Part shown: piece after piece, positions 9,148 to 18,180 of the stretch
Numbering within the stretch: position 1 is the stretch's first letter
Layout: each line of letters starts with the position of its first letter
Assembly: GCA_902597515.1 (NCBI GenBank)
Contig: CACJYB010000004.1
Span: 1 to 52,033, forward strand
Direction of reading: 5' to 3'
DNA from: an uncultured Pelagibacteraceae bacterium
GTDB taxonomy: Bacteria > Pseudomonadota > Alphaproteobacteria > Pelagibacterales > Pelagibacteraceae
Length of the DNA stretch: 52,033 nt
Notes under the pieces: generated by a model
Told to the model about the DNA's origin: nothing
Database searches by the model: none
What the model saw: the letters and a program-made list of their open reading frames with translations, nothing else
Position numbers and translations under genes: made by a program

Positions 9148-11805
9148 ACCTTTAAGCTTTTCAAAAGCTTCTTCAATTTTTGATTGATCCTGTCCACCAG
9201 CTTGAGCAAAGTCTTTTCTTCCACCGCCACCTTTACCACCAATTATTTCAGATCCAATTTTAACAAATTGAACTGCATCAAACTTGCTTGTTAAATTGTC
9301 AGTTACTCCAACAGCTAATCCAACCTTGTCATCTTTATTTGCAAACACAACTACAATGCCTTCTCCTAAATCTTTTTTACCTTTATCTACAAGTTTTCTT
9401 AATTCTTTTGGAGGCAATCCATCTATTTTTTGAAGTCTTAACTTAACTCCACTAATTTCTTCGTCTTTAATAATATTTTTTGATTTATCCTCTAAAATTG
9501 TATTTACTGAGATAGTTTCTAATTGTTTAGTTAAATTTTTAATTAGAGTTTTTTGATCAGCTTCTTCTAAACTTGGTTTTCCTCCTAATTTAATAATTTC
9601 CTGACTTAAACCTTTAATTGTTTCCTCGTCTTTTTCTGCAGATAAGTTTGATAATTTCTCTTTATTTTTTAAATATTTCTCTAATTGTTTGTCTCTCAAA
9701 GCCTCAATTCTTCTAACCCCCGCAGCAATTGAGGACTGGCTGACGATCTTAAATTTACCAATATCACCAGTGTTTTTAACGTGTGTTCCACCGCATAATT
9801 CAGTAGAAAAATACTTACCATCCTCATCTCCCATTGAAAGAACTCTTACTTCATCTCCATATTTTTCACCAAATAATGCTAAAGCACCATTTTCAACTGC
9901 CTCATCAGGTGTCATTAATCTAGTTTTAACATCAGATTTTTTAGACACCATTGTATTTACAAATTCTTCTATTTTATCAATTTCTTCATTCAAAATTGGC
10001 TTCATATGGCTGAAATCAAATCTTAATCTGCTTGGCTCTACCAAAGATCCTTTTTGTGTTACATGAGTACCTAGAACTCTTCGTAAAGATTCATGTAGCA
10101 GATGGGTTGCTGAATGATAAGCACGAGTATTATCCCTTCTTTCCACATCAATTTTTAACTCTACACTTTCCTGTAGTTTTATAGATCCACTCTTAACCTT
10201 TCCGTAATGGACAAATAAATCTCCTAATTTTTTTTGAACATCGGTTACTTCAAATTTAAAATCATTTGATACTATTTCACCAGTATCACCAACCTGACCT
10301 CCAGACTCACCATAAAAAGGGGTTTGATTTACTATAATCATTCCCTCATCATTTTCTTTTAACTGATCTACCTCTTTGTTGTCTTTTAGAAGAGATAACA
10401 CTACACCTTCAGCTTGATTTGTTTCGTATCCTAAAAATTCAGTTGCTTCTAATTTATCTTTTATTCCAAACCAAATATCTTCAACCGCTGCATCACCAGA
10501 ACCTTTCCAATTTTTCTTAGCAAGTTCTCTGCTTTCCTTCATCAAAGATTGAAACTTTTCAGTATCAATTGACATTGATTTGTTTCTTAAAATATCTTCG
10601 GTAAGATCTAATGGGAAACCATAGGTGTCATATAATTTAAAAGCTACTTCGCCTGGCAACACTTTATCAATTTTTGATATTTCATCATTTAAAATTTTTA
10701 TTCCTCTATCTAATAAAACTAAAAATTTTTCTTCTTCCATTTTTAAAGTTTCTTTAATTAAAGACTCGGCTCTAACTAATTCTGGGTAGTTTCCTGACAT
10801 TTCATTTTTAAGTGTGTCAAACAAATTATAAAAAACTGGTTCCTTTGATCCCAGTAAATGAGAATGTCTCATCCCTCGTCTCATAATTCTTCGAAGAACA
10901 TATCCTCTTCCTTCATTTGAAGGTAAAACACCTTCTGCAATTAAAAATGAACTAGCTCTTAGGTGATCAGCTATAACTCTAAAACTTGAAAGATTAGATT
11001 TTTCTGATTTAACTTTTACAATTTCAGATGCAGAATTAATTATTTTTTTAAAATGATCTGTTTCATAATTATCATGAGTACCTTGCAATAAGGCTGCTAT
11101 TCGCTCAAGTCCCATTCCAGTATCAACAGATGGTTTTGGAAGATTTATTCTTTTATCTTTTGTGACTTGTTCAAATTGCATGAAGACTAAATTCCAAATT
11201 TCTATAAATCTATCTCCATCCTCATCTTTACTTCCTGGTAATCCGCCTGGTAAATGATCACCATGATCAAAGAATATTTCAGAGCACGGTCCACAAGGAC
11301 CTGTCTCACCCATTGACCAGAAATTATCTGAAGTTGCTATTCTAATAATCCTATCATCACTAAAACCCGCTATTTTCTTCCAGAAATTAAAGGCTTCGTC
11401 GTCTTCATGGTATACAGTTACATAAAGTTTATTTTTGTCTATTCCAAAATCTTTTGTTATTAAATTCCATGCATAATGAATTGCTTGCTCTTTAAAATAA
11501 TCCCCAAAAGAAAAGTTACCTAACATCTCAAAAAATGTATGATGTCTTGGTGTGTAACCAACATTCTCTAAATCATTATGCTTTCCACCTGCCCTTACAC
11601 ATTTTTGTGAAGTTGTAGCCCTTACATAATTTCTTTTTTCTAAGCCTGTGAAAACATTCTTAAACTGAACCATTCCAGAATTTGCAAACATTAAAGTAGG
11701 ATCATTATTGGGAACCAAATTACTAGATTCTACAATCCTATGATCATTCTTTTCAAAATACTTTAGGAAAGTATTTCTTATTTCATTGAGTGTTTTGTCT
11801 GCCAT
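9139..11805 (-). CDS. alaS: Alanyl-tRNA synthetase
   Basis: This 888-residue enzyme is full length. The class II catalytic domain begins '[17 protein letters not shown]' with motif '[20 protein letters not shown]'. The editing domain carries the zinc site H-x3-H (YHSATHLLH) and C-x3-H (LCGGTH). The C-terminal DHHA1/C-Ala part ends with '[17 protein letters not shown]', the conserved glycine-rich signature. It charges tRNA-Ala and clears mischarged Ser/Gly. It lies downstream of recA on the same strand, separated by a terminator hairpin, so it probably has its own promoter. Confidence 0.98.
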   Translation of the reverse strand: MADKTLNEIRNTFLKYFEKNDHRIVESSNLVPNNDPTLMFANSGMVQFKNVFTGLEKRNYVRATTSQKCVRAGGKHNDLENVGYTPRHHTFFEMLGNFSFGDYFKEQAIHYAWNLITKDFGIDKNKLYVTVYHEDDEAFNFWKKIAGFSDDRIIRIATSDNFWSMGETGPCGPCSEIFFDHGDHLPGGLPGSKDEDGDRFIEIWNLVFMQFEQVTKDKRINLPKPSVDTGMGLERIAALLQGTHDNYETDHFKKIINSASEIVKVKSEKSNLSSFRVIADHLRASSFLIAEGVLPSNEGRGYVLRRIMRRGMRHSHLLGSKEPVFYNLFDTLKNEMSGNYPELVRAESLIKETLKMEEEKFLVLLDRGIKILNDEISKIDKVLPGEVAFKLYDTYGFPLDLTEDILRNKSMSIDTEKFQSLMKESRELAKKNWKGSGDAAVEDIWFGIKDKLEATEFLGYETNQAEGVVLSLLKDNKEVDQLKENDEGMIIVNQTPFYGESGGQVGDTGEIVSNDFKFEVTDVQKKLGDLFVHYGKVKSGSIKLQESVELKIDVERRDNTRAYHSATHLLHESLRRVLGTHVTQKGSLVEPSRLRFDFSHMKPILNEEIDKIEEFVNTMVSKKSDVKTRLMTPDEAVENGALALFGEKYGDEVRVLSMGDEDGKYFSTELCGGTHVKNTGDIGKFKIVSQSSIAAGVRRIEALRDKQLEKYLKNKEKLSNLSAEKDEETIKGLSQEIIKLGGKPSLEEADQKTLIKNLTKQLETISVNTILEDKSKNIIKDEEISGVKLRLQKIDGLPPKELRKLVDKGKKDLGEGIVVVFANKDDKVGLAVGVTDNLTSKFDAVQFVKIGSEIIGGKGGGGRKDFAQAGGQDQSKIEEAFEKLKGLV

Positions 11806-11851
11806 ATTTTTAAAATACAGCTTTTTTATTCTATGTCTAGATATCGAAGGG

Positions 11852-11880
11852 AAAAAAGGCGCTTAAATTAAGCGCCTTTT
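11852..11880 (-). terminator. Rho-independent terminator of recA
   Basis: A perfect inverted repeat lies between the recA stop and the alaS start: GGCGCTTA (11858-11865), a 3-base loop, TAAGCGCC (11869-11876), extended by A4/T4 pairing to a 12 bp stem. On the minus strand it is followed by a run of Ts (complement of 11852-11857). This is a classic intrinsic terminator in recA orientation. The T4 tract at 11877-11880 also gives a weaker tract on the plus strand. Confidence 0.9.
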
Positions 11881-11898
11881 ATTAATAAAGATGACCTA

Positions 11899-13053
11899 TT
11901 AATTCTTTTTAGATGGAGGAGTAGCTTCTGCTTTATCAGCCTCTTCTTTTTCAGCTACTTTCTTTTCTTTTTCCAATTTTTCAGGATCGATTGGATTTCC
12001 TTCTATTTTCTTAGAAATCACACCTGCTTTTTCTCTAATTGCCATTTCAATTTCTGCAGCAACTTTAGGATTTTGAGCTAGATAAGTCTTAGCATTCTCT
12101 CTACCTTGACCAATCTTCTCTCCATTGTAAGCGTACCAAGCACCTGATTTTTCAATTATATCTGCTTTGGAACCAAGATCGACTAGTTCTCCCATCTTGC
12201 TAATTCCTCTTCCATACATCAAGTCAAATTCAACAACTTTAAATGGTGGTGCAACTTTATTCTTAACTACTTTTACTCTTGTAGAGTTACCAATAATTTC
12301 ATCTTTATCTTTGATGGCACCAATTCTTCTAATATCCATTCTTACAGATGAGTAAAACTTGAGTGCATTACCACCTGATGTTGTTTCTGGACTTCCAAAC
12401 ATAACACCAATTTTCATTCTAATTTGATTAATGAAAATCATCATTGTGTTTGTGTTTGATATTGAGCCTGTTAATTTTCTTAACGCCTGACTCATTAATC
12501 TTGATTGAAGACCAACATGATGATCCCCCATCTCGCCTTCAATTTCAGCTTTAGGAGTTAAAGCTGCAACAGAGTCGATAACGATTACTGAAATAGAGCC
12601 TGATTTTACTAGTGTATCAGCGATTTCTAAAGCTTGCTCACCAGTGTCTGGCTGTGAAATTAAAAGTTCTTCAGTGTTTACACCTAATTTTTTTGCATAA
12701 ACTGGGTCTAATGCATGCTCTGCATCAACGAATGCACAAATTCCACCAGATTTTTGAGCTTCAGCAACAACTTGTAATGCTAATGTTGTTTTTCCAGATG
12801 ACTCTGGTCCGTAAACTTCGATAATTCTTCCTTTTGGTAATCCACCGATACCTAAAGCTAAATCAAGACTTAAAGAACCTGTCGATACAGACTCGATATC
12901 CATTGCTCTCTTTTCACCAAGCTTCATTACAGAGCCTTTTCCAAAATTATCTGTAATTTGAGCTATTGCAGCGTCTAGCGCTTTGTTCTTTTCTTTAACA
13001 TCCATTTCTTGATCTTTAGTAGATTTAACTACTTTTAGGTTATTTTTCGTCAT
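11899..13053 (-). CDS. recA: Recombinase RecA
   Basis: This 384-residue RecA is complete. Walker A is GPESSGKTT and Walker B is in '[15 protein letters not shown]'. The L2-type loop '[20 protein letters not shown]' and MAW-like regions are standard. The C-terminal tail is unusually charged, ending in a Glu/Lys/Ala-rich stretch ([17 protein letters not shown]), as in many RecAs whose tail tunes DNA binding. A GAGG ribosome site precedes the ATG. It is probably LexA-controlled through the box at 13103-13117, and is terminated by the hairpin at 11852-11880. Confidence 0.99.
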   Translation of the reverse strand: MTKNNLKVVKSTKDQEMDVKEKNKALDAAIAQITDNFGKGSVMKLGEKRAMDIESVSTGSLSLDLALGIGGLPKGRIIEVYGPESSGKTTLALQVVAEAQKSGGICAFVDAEHALDPVYAKKLGVNTEELLISQPDTGEQALEIADTLVKSGSISVIVIDSVAALTPKAEIEGEMGDHHVGLQSRLMSQALRKLTGSISNTNTMMIFINQIRMKIGVMFGSPETTSGGNALKFYSSVRMDIRRIGAIKDKDEIIGNSTRVKVVKNKVAPPFKVVEFDLMYGRGISKMGELVDLGSKADIIEKSGAWYAYNGEKIGQGRENAKTYLAQNPKVAAEIEMAIREKAGVISKKIEGNPIDPEKLEKEKKVAEKEEADKAEATPPSKKN

Positions 13054-13099
13054 TTTTTGCCTCTTTTTTTAAATTTTTTAACACTCGAATCATGAAATA

Positions 13100-13127
13100 A
13101 ATGTACACATTTTGTTCTCATTAGCAA
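13100..13127 (-). promoter_or_regulatory. recA promoter with SOS (LexA) box
   Basis: On the plus strand bases 13103-13117 read GTAC-ACATTTT-GTTC, one mismatch from the alphaproteobacterial LexA box GTTC-N7-GTTC. It lies 50 bases upstream of the recA ATG. A plausible promoter on the minus strand has -35 TTGCTA (13122-13127) and -10 TACATT (13100-13105) with a 16 bp spacer, so the box would sit between and on these elements. The match and location support SOS control; promoter elements are inferred. Confidence 0.7.
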
Positions 13128-13160
13128 TATATTTATTTTTTGGCCTTAAAAATCAAATAA

Positions 13161-14453
13161 TTACTTAAGTTTTAGATATTGACTGTTTAACAAACCCACT
13201 GCTTTAAGCAGATTATATTGAGCCATTAGATAGTTTTTCTCTGAACTTGCTAAAGAAATTTGAGCAGAAAGCAATAAAGCATTTGATTGGATAACATCTA
13301 AAGTAGTTCTAGAACCTCTTTCGTACTCTGCAGCAATTCCTTCATTAGCTATTTCAGCTGCATTTACTTGAACTCTAACTGATTTTAAAAAACTTTCAGA
13401 AGACTCTAGACTAGACCATGCACTTGCTACATTGGTTTCATTGGTTCTTACAGCATCATCCAACAATAATCTTTTTCTAGTAGCTAAATTTGAATTTTTA
13501 TTAATAGTTGATCTCTTTTTTCCACCTGAATAAAATGGCCAACTAATTTCTGCTTTTAATATATCTTTTTCTCTCTCATCATAAGTAGAACTAAGATCTT
13601 CTGTATAAGATCTTTCTAAAGATAAAGAAGCAGTTGGCTTCAAGTCTGATTCTGAAATTGCTAATTCCTTTTCAGCTTTAGCTAAATCAAATTTTGCTAT
13701 TTGAATATTAGGGTTATTTTGTTTTGAAAGATTAATTGCCTCATTTAAAGTATTTGGAATACTAACTATCGCATTTGAATTTTTTTGTAATTGATTTGGA
13801 TCACTAATTTTACCAATTATGTTTTCATAATTTAGTTTACTGATTAATAAGTCACTTTTTGCTTTAGCAAATTGCGCTTGCGCACCTGCAAGTGATGACT
13901 CTGATTGTGCCAAATCAGTATTTGTAATTTGACCCCTGTCTCTTCTAATTTTATCATTTTCAACTTGTCTAATTAAAAGATTTAAATTTTTTGCGTTAAT
14001 ATCTAGTGTTTCTCTAGCTAGAATTAAATTTGTGAATGCATCAATTGCTTTATGTAAAATATCCTGTTCTTTTTTAACTAACTGAGCTTTTGCTAAATCT
14101 AAAGCAGTAATATTTTTTTGAAGTGTAAGATCTCTACCAAAATCTAACAATGTTTGTTCTAATTTGATCGAGGTAGTTAATGGATCTACATCAGTTACAC
14201 TTGCATCACCTCCACTTTGATTTGTAAGTTTATTTGTTTCCTCAATACTTTTAGATCCTTTTAAAGTTAAAGAAGGTTTATAATCCGCTTTTGCAATATT
14301 CACATCTTCTTCTGAAACTTTAATATTTTCTCTTTCAGCATTTAATTGAATATTATTCTTATATGTTTGATTTAATGCATCAAGAAGCGTAACTGCGAAA
14401 GCATTACTAAAATATAATATTGATGTGATTGCTATTATAAATATTTTTTTCAT
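13161..14453 (-). CDS. tolC: TolC-family outer membrane efflux channel
   Basis: This 430-residue protein has an N-terminal signal peptide (MKKIFIIAITSILYFSNAFA) followed by two tandem halves, the normal TolC architecture. Opening motifs are 'LLDALNQTYKNNIQLNAERE' and 'DYKPSLTL'; the late motif 'ERGSRTTLDVIQSNALLLSA' is typical of the second repeat. It would form the trimeric outer-membrane exit duct of type I secretion and efflux pumps. No inner-membrane or adaptor genes are adjacent, so it is likely a shared duct. The start overlaps the upstream kinase gene by 4 bases. Confidence 0.9.
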   Translation of the reverse strand: MKKIFIIAITSILYFSNAFAVTLLDALNQTYKNNIQLNAERENIKVSEEDVNIAKADYKPSLTLKGSKSIEETNKLTNQSGGDASVTDVDPLTTSIKLEQTLLDFGRDLTLQKNITALDLAKAQLVKKEQDILHKAIDAFTNLILARETLDINAKNLNLLIRQVENDKIRRDRGQITNTDLAQSESSLAGAQAQFAKAKSDLLISKLNYENIIGKISDPNQLQKNSNAIVSIPNTLNEAINLSKQNNPNIQIAKFDLAKAEKELAISESDLKPTASLSLERSYTEDLSSTYDEREKDILKAEISWPFYSGGKKRSTINKNSNLATRKRLLLDDAVRTNETNVASAWSSLESSESFLKSVRVQVNAAEIANEGIAAEYERGSRTTLDVIQSNALLLSAQISLASSEKNYLMAQYNLLKAVGLLNSQYLKLK

Positions 14454-15379
14454 TTCGCCTTATATACAGCAGTTTTAATTTGATGGTTACTGTTTAAATT
14501 TAAAATTATAGATGCATATTTAGGCATATTTTTGAACATGTTCTGTGTAATTCTCTGATATGTTTGCATAAAGTTAATTACATCTCCTTTGCTCATTATC
14601 TTATGACCACCCTTTTTCTTTGTTTTTAACCATAGTTTATGTTCCTGCTTTAATCTCCACTTTTGTAATAAACTAAAGTTTTTTGCTTTTAAGTAAATCA
14701 TGCAATTTAACTGAGAATATAACTTTTTATACTTAGTTTTTAATTGCTGATTTACATATTTTCTCCAAATAAGTTTGTGATCATTTGCTTTTTCCAAAGA
14801 GTTAATAGATTTTTTTAATGTCTTGTTAGTTTCTGCTCTTGCTCCAACACACCATCCTTCAAATATAATAACATTTGGCCTTTTATTAATTTTGTTCCAT
14901 TTGTTTTTAGGAAATCTGTCATCAATTGCCTTATTAAAGTTTGGTAATTTCATATTTTTAAATTTTTTTGCTTTAGATTTTTTAAAGAAATCCAGCATCA
15001 TGTTGATATCATGAGTTCCAGGAACACCCCTGGTAAGTAACATTGGGTGTACTTTTTTTGATAAAGCTAATCTTTCTTTTCTAGTTTTATAAAAATCATC
15101 AATAGAAATCTTAAATACTTTTAATTTAAAATACTTTTCTAATATAATCTTTATTATTGAACTTATAGTTGTCTTGCCAGTTCCTTGACCTCCGGCTAAT
15201 CCAACAAAATAAGGTTTTTTGTTATTTGCTTTTTTTGCAATCCAAAAACATATTGGGATTAAAAAATTCTTAATCATCCCCTCCTTATTTCCAAACTTTT
15301 CAGTTGATGTTTCTTGTGATTTAATAAATTTAAAACAATCTTTTTTAACTTTCTTAAAACACTCTTCAGTTAATTTCAT
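14450..15379 (-). CDS. D-glycerate 3-kinase (plant-type GLYK family)
   Basis: A 309-residue P-loop kinase of the GLYK/YGR205W family. The Walker A loop GGQGTGKT is at 63-70. 'ISIDDFYKTRKER' (Asp94, Asp95, Tyr97) is followed by 'RGVPGTHDINMMLDFF' and 'IIFEGWCVGARAE', which are hallmark strings of plant-type D-glycerate 3-kinases. It would phosphorylate glycerate to 3-phosphoglycerate, feeding glycolate/glyoxylate-derived carbon to central metabolism. It overlaps the TolC-like gene by 4 bases with no obvious functional link. The exact substrate is inferred from family resemblance. Confidence 0.78.
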   Translation of the reverse strand: MKLTEECFKKVKKDCFKFIKSQETSTEKFGNKEGMIKNFLIPICFWIAKKANNKKPYFVGLAGGQGTGKTTISSIIKIILEKYFKLKVFKISIDDFYKTRKERLALSKKVHPMLLTRGVPGTHDINMMLDFFKKSKAKKFKNMKLPNFNKAIDDRFPKNKWNKINKRPNVIIFEGWCVGARAETNKTLKKSINSLEKANDHKLIWRKYVNQQLKTKYKKLYSQLNCMIYLKAKNFSLLQKWRLKQEHKLWLKTKKKGGHKIMSKGDVINFMQTYQRITQNMFKNMPKYASIILNLNSNHQIKTAVYKAK

Positions 15380-15385
15380 TAGACT

Positions 15386-15751
15386 TTATTTTTCTTGATC
15401 CATTGGATGGTTAAGACCATCAAAGAAAGCTACTTCTTTTAAATCATCTACTTTGACTTCATCCACACAACCTAAATTAAATCCAGTCATGGTAGGTGCA
15501 CTTCTTGGATTATGGTGAGTGTAAATTCCACATTCAGTACAAAAATAATGGTTAGCCACTTTGGTATGATACTGATAAAGTTTTAATTTATCTTCTCCTT
15601 TGGTAACTTTAAAGTCCTCATTTTTAACCATCCCCATTGTTGCATTTTTTCTTTTACAAATAGAACAATTACATCTTACAATTTTTGCTAATTCGTTAAC
15701 TGTAGCATTGATTTCTGCTTCGATAGCTCCACAATGACAATTTAGTTTCAT
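15386..15751 (-). CDS. GFA-family zinc protein (DUF636, glutathione-dependent formaldehyde-activating-like)
   Basis: A 121-residue protein with the GFA/Mss4-like zinc ligands in the expected spacing: Cys5 and Cys7, then Cys27, Cys29 and Cys32 (CNCSIC), then Cys71 and Cys74 (CTECGIYTHH). Gfa itself promotes formaldehyde-glutathione adduct formation, but most paralogues are uncharacterised, so no reaction is claimed. It lies between the glycerate kinase and a VOC protein on the same strand with short gaps (6 and 12 bases). Confidence 0.82.
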   Translation of the reverse strand: MKLNCHCGAIEAEINATVNELAKIVRCNCSICKRKNATMGMVKNEDFKVTKGEDKLKLYQYHTKVANHYFCTECGIYTHHNPRSAPTMTGFNLGCVDEVKVDDLKEVAFFDGLNHPMDQEK

Positions 15752-15763
15752 ATAACTCCTTTT

Positions 15764-16147
15764 TTATTTTAAAATACTTTTAGCTGCAATCTTATTTCCA
15801 TCTAAATCACGAATATATCCATAATAATTTCCATCTTTTCTAACTCCAGGTGCTCCCTCATCTGTTGCCCCTTTTGAAATCGCAATCTCATAAAATTTTT
15901 CAACTGCTTCTTTGTTGTCTGCTAATAAAGTTATTTGGGTTCCATTGCCAAACGTTGCATCTTTTCCATTTACAGGATGTGTTACATAAAATTGAACTTT
16001 CTCTGGATCACTTGAATGAGCGTAACCAAGATATTTTTGTGTTTTCAAAACTCTTTTTAATTTCAAAGGTTCAAATACAGCATCATAAAAATCACCTGAT
16101 TTTTCATGATCATCAGAACCAACCATCACAAAATCTAAAATATTCAT
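15764..16147 (-). CDS. VOC family (glyoxalase/bleomycin-resistance fold) protein
   Basis: A 127-residue single VOC module: 'FVMVGSDDHEKSGDFYDAV' at the start, a 'GTQITLLADNKEAVEKFYE' middle and 'NYYGYIRDLDGNKIAAKS' at the end. The last strand has Lys-Ile-Ala rather than the Glu-bearing strand of glyoxalase I, so it is not an obvious metal isomerase. Substrate unknown. It lies 3 bases from a small upstream ORF and 12 from the GFA-family gene, so the three may be one transcript. Confidence 0.8.
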   Translation of the reverse strand: MNILDFVMVGSDDHEKSGDFYDAVFEPLKLKRVLKTQKYLGYAHSSDPEKVQFYVTHPVNGKDATFGNGTQITLLADNKEAVEKFYEIAISKGATDEGAPGVRKDGNYYGYIRDLDGNKIAAKSILK

Positions 16148-16150
16148 GAT

Positions 16151-16345
16151 TTATTTATTATATACCTCGTAAACTTTTTCTCTTTCACTTTTGTTCATTC
16201 CCTTGGTTTCTTCTATAAACTTATTTCTTAATTCTCTTGTTTTTAATATGAAAAAACAAACAGTGTCTTTGCTATGGTAAACTGCTTTTAATTCATCATC
16301 TATTTCGTTTAACTCTTCTGGAATATCGGCTTTAATACAAATCAT
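16151..16345 (-). CDS. Small hypothetical protein (64 aa)
   Basis: A 64-residue, charged, probably soluble and helical protein (MICIKADIPEELNEIDDELK at the start, ending EREKVYEVYNK). I do not recognise the family. Its stop lies 3 bases before the VOC gene start on the same strand, and its ATG is preceded by an AGGA-type ribosome site (complement of 'ttttcct' near 16349-16355). It is divergent from umuD and may share the 175-base intergenic region, which carries phased repeats. Confidence 0.6.
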   Translation of the reverse strand: MICIKADIPEELNEIDDELKAVYHSKDTVCFFILKTRELRNKFIEETKGMNKSEREKVYEVYNK

Positions 16346-16421
16346 AATTTTCCTTTATAAATCACTTTAAGACTACTTATTGTAAAAGTTATCCACATGT
16401 CCACCAAATGTTGTTTTTGAT

Positions 16422-16460
16422 GTTCACGTTTTGATTCACTTTTGATTCAATTACGGACTC
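16422..16460. repeat. Phased TTC-type repeats upstream of umuD
   Basis: Two exact copies of TTTTGATTCA at 16429-16438 and 16440-16449 are 11 bp apart. They are flanked by related GTTC (16422-16425) and GACTC (16456-16460), so TTC/CTC motifs recur about every 11-12 bp, close to one helical turn. They lie in the divergent region between the 64-residue ORF and umuD, upstream of the umuD -35. An operator is possible but not proven. Confidence 0.45.
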
Positions 16461-16473
16461 AAAATACAACCTC

Positions 16474-16502
16474 TTGAGTGTATTGTATAAATAGTCTATA
16501 AA
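16474..16502 (+). promoter_or_regulatory. umuDC promoter (-35/-10)
   Basis: TTGAGT at 16474-16479 and TATAAA at 16497-16502, with a 17 bp spacer, form a reasonable sigma70-type promoter. The predicted start point is about 16509, inside the SOS box at 16506-16520 and only about a dozen bases before the umuD ATG. Inferred from sequence only. Confidence 0.6.
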
Positions 16503-16505
16503 GTA

Positions 16506-16520
16506 GAACAAAACAAGAAC
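16506..16520 (+). promoter_or_regulatory. SOS (LexA) box abutting umuD
   Basis: GAAC-AAAACAA-GAAC reads on the other strand as a perfect GTTC-N7-GTTC, the LexA operator of alphaproteobacteria. It ends directly before the umuD ATG at 16521 and covers the predicted transcription start, a position well suited to repression. Confidence 0.85.
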
Positions 16521-16916
16521 ATGAAACTAACAATCCCTTATTATCTACATAAAGCAGGCGCTGGTTTTCCTTCCCCCGCTACTGATTATATCGAAGAAGA
16601 TATTGATCTGAACATGCATTTAATAAGAAATGTTCCAGCAACTTTCATTATCAGAGTTCAAGGTAAATCCATGGTCGATGTTGGGATTAATGATGGTGAC
16701 TTACTGGTGGTTGATAAAAGTTTAAAACCAAAAAACTTTTCAACAGTGATTGCTAATGTTCATGACGAACTTGTAGTTAAAACTTTGGTTCAAGAAAGAG
16801 ATAAAAAATTTTTAACTTCTGGATCTAAAGAATTTGCTGACAGAATTTTAATTAACGAAGAACAAGATATTTTTATTTGGGGGGTTGTTACTTATGTCAT
16901 CCATTCAACGTACTAA
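16521..16916 (+). CDS. umuD: UmuD, self-cleaving subunit of DNA polymerase V
   Basis: This 131-residue S24 (LexA-fold) peptidase is the regulatory partner of UmuC in SOS translesion synthesis. The cleavage region '[10 protein letters not shown]' aligns with E. coli CGFPSPAADY, placing the scissile bond at Ala14-Gly15. The Ser-Lys dyad is Ser50 (VQGKSMVD) and Lys87 (ELVVKTL), the same 37-residue spacing as Ser60/Lys97 in E. coli. The N-terminal arm is about 10 residues shorter than in E. coli. No Shine-Dalgarno is visible before the ATG. It overlaps umuC. Confidence 0.93.
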   Translation: MKLTIPYYLHKAGAGFPSPATDYIEEDIDLNMHLIRNVPATFIIRVQGKSMVDVGINDGDLLVVDKSLKPKNFSTVIANVHDELVVKTLVQERDKKFLTSGSKEFADRILINEEQDIFIWGVVTYVIHSTY

Positions 16917-18171
16917 AAAAATAGCATTAATTGATTGTAATTCTTTTTATGTATCATGTGAAAGATTATTTAATCCAAAAATAAGAAGAAAGCCTGTTGT
17001 TGTTTTGTCGAATAATGATGGCTGTATTATTTCAAGATCAAATGAAGCAAAAGCTTTAGGTATTAAAATGGGAGAACCTTACTTTAAAGCAAAAGATATT
17101 ATTCTTAAAAATAAAGTTGAAGTTTTTTCATCTAATTATTCTTTATATGGAGATTTATCAAGAAGAGTGATGCGTACTCTTAAAAGATTTAATTCAGAAA
17201 TAGAAGTTTACTCCATTGACGAAGCTTTTTTAGATTTATCAAACTTTCCTGATACTGAAGTAGAGAAAGTTGGAAAAGAAATTAGAGAAACAGTTTTGCA
17301 GTGGACAGGTATTCCAACAAGTATTGGAATAGCAAATACAAAAACTTTAAGCAAAGTTGCAAATCATATTGCAAAGAAAAAACAATCAGGAGTGACAAGT
17401 TTAATTGGAATAGAAAATCTAGATCCTATTTTAGAAAAAGTTGAAATTAATGATGTCTGGGGGGTTGGAAGACAATTAACTAAGTTTTATCAAAAGCATG
17501 GAATTTATAATGCTAAACAACTTAAGAATAAATCTAATACCTGGATCAAAAAATCTTCAAATGTTTTAAGTTCAAGAACTGCAATGGAGCTTAGAGGAAT
17601 TTCTTGTATTGGATTAGAGACTACTACAACTAAAAGAAAGAGCTGTGTTGTTTCAAGATCATTTGGAAAAAGAATTGAAACTTTCCAAGAATTAAAAGAA
17701 GCGGTTGCTAACTATTGTTTAAACGCATCTGAAAAAATTAGATCAGAGTCTTTAGTTGCAAAAGCAATTACAGTATTTGTTAGAACCAGTCCTTTCCAGA
17801 GAAACTTTGGTTACTATTCAAATGCGAAGACAGTTGATTTTCCAATTGCAACAAATAATAGTATTGAAACAGTTAAGACAGCAGTTTCAATACTTGAGAG
17901 TATTTTTAAAAATGGTTACCGTTATCAAAAAGCAGGTGTGATGCTCACAGGATTATCGAATGCTAGTGATAAAACAAATTTATTTACATCTGAAAAAGAT
18001 GAAAAAATTAATAGCTTAATGAGATCAATTGATAATACTAATCATCGATACGGAAGATCTACCTTGAGTGTTGCAAGTGCTGGGGTTCATAAGAAGTGGA
18101 ATATGCGAAGACAGTATTCTTCTAAAATTGATACAGCTGATTTCTATTGCTTGCCAACAATTAGAGCATAG
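16894..18171 (+). CDS. umuC: UmuC, catalytic subunit of DNA polymerase V
   Basis: A Y-family polymerase of 425 residues from the ATG at 16894. I prefer this over the TTG at 16885 because a G-rich ribosome site (16879-16884) sits about 9 bases upstream of it. Catalytic elements are Asp14 and steric-gate Tyr19 in [10 protein letters not shown], and Asp109-Glu110 in SIDEAF. Finger, thumb (HhH-like '[15 protein letters not shown]') and little-finger domains follow. A KTNLF segment near the C-terminus may be a clamp-binding motif. It overlaps umuD by 23 bases and is therefore SOS co-expressed. It converges on ureG, 9 bases away. Confidence 0.95.
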   Translation: MSSIQRTKKIALIDCNSFYVSCERLFNPKIRRKPVVVLSNNDGCIISRSNEAKALGIKMGEPYFKAKDIILKNKVEVFSSNYSLYGDLSRRVMRTLKRFNSEIEVYSIDEAFLDLSNFPDTEVEKVGKEIRETVLQWTGIPTSIGIANTKTLSKVANHIAKKKQSGVTSLIGIENLDPILEKVEINDVWGVGRQLTKFYQKHGIYNAKQLKNKSNTWIKKSSNVLSSRTAMELRGISCIGLETTTTKRKSCVVSRSFGKRIETFQELKEAVANYCLNASEKIRSESLVAKAITVFVRTSPFQRNFGYYSNAKTVDFPIATNNSIETVKTAVSILESIFKNGYRYQKAGVMLTGLSNASDKTNLFTSEKDEKINSLMRSIDNTNHRYGRSTLSVASAGVHKKWNMRRQYSSKIDTADFYCLPTIRA

Positions 18172-18180
18172 ATCAAAACT

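Noticed and set aside
9154-9170. AAGCTTTT-C-AAAAGCTT palindrome just after the icd stop, considered as an icd terminator.
   Set aside because: It lies in the alaS coding end, has a 1-3 base loop, no GC-rich stem and no proper T tract. A similar AAGCTT hairpin occurs at the DUF1501 gene end (about 24336-24351), so it looks like AT-rich codon chance.
12612-12824. Plus-strand ORF inside recA.
   Set aside because: It is antisense to conserved recA codons, has odd composition and no ribosome site; a shadow frame. The same applies to the antisense frames within guaB, alaS, ureC, psd, prpE, fumC and ligA.
16422-16437. GTTC-N7-GATT at 16422-16436 as a second LexA box.
   Set aside because: The second half-site does not match GTTC, whereas the box at 16506-16520 is perfect and better placed.
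16885-16893. TTG start for umuC at 16885.
   Set aside because: The ATG at 16894 has the better-spaced G-rich ribosome site and gives a normal N-terminus.
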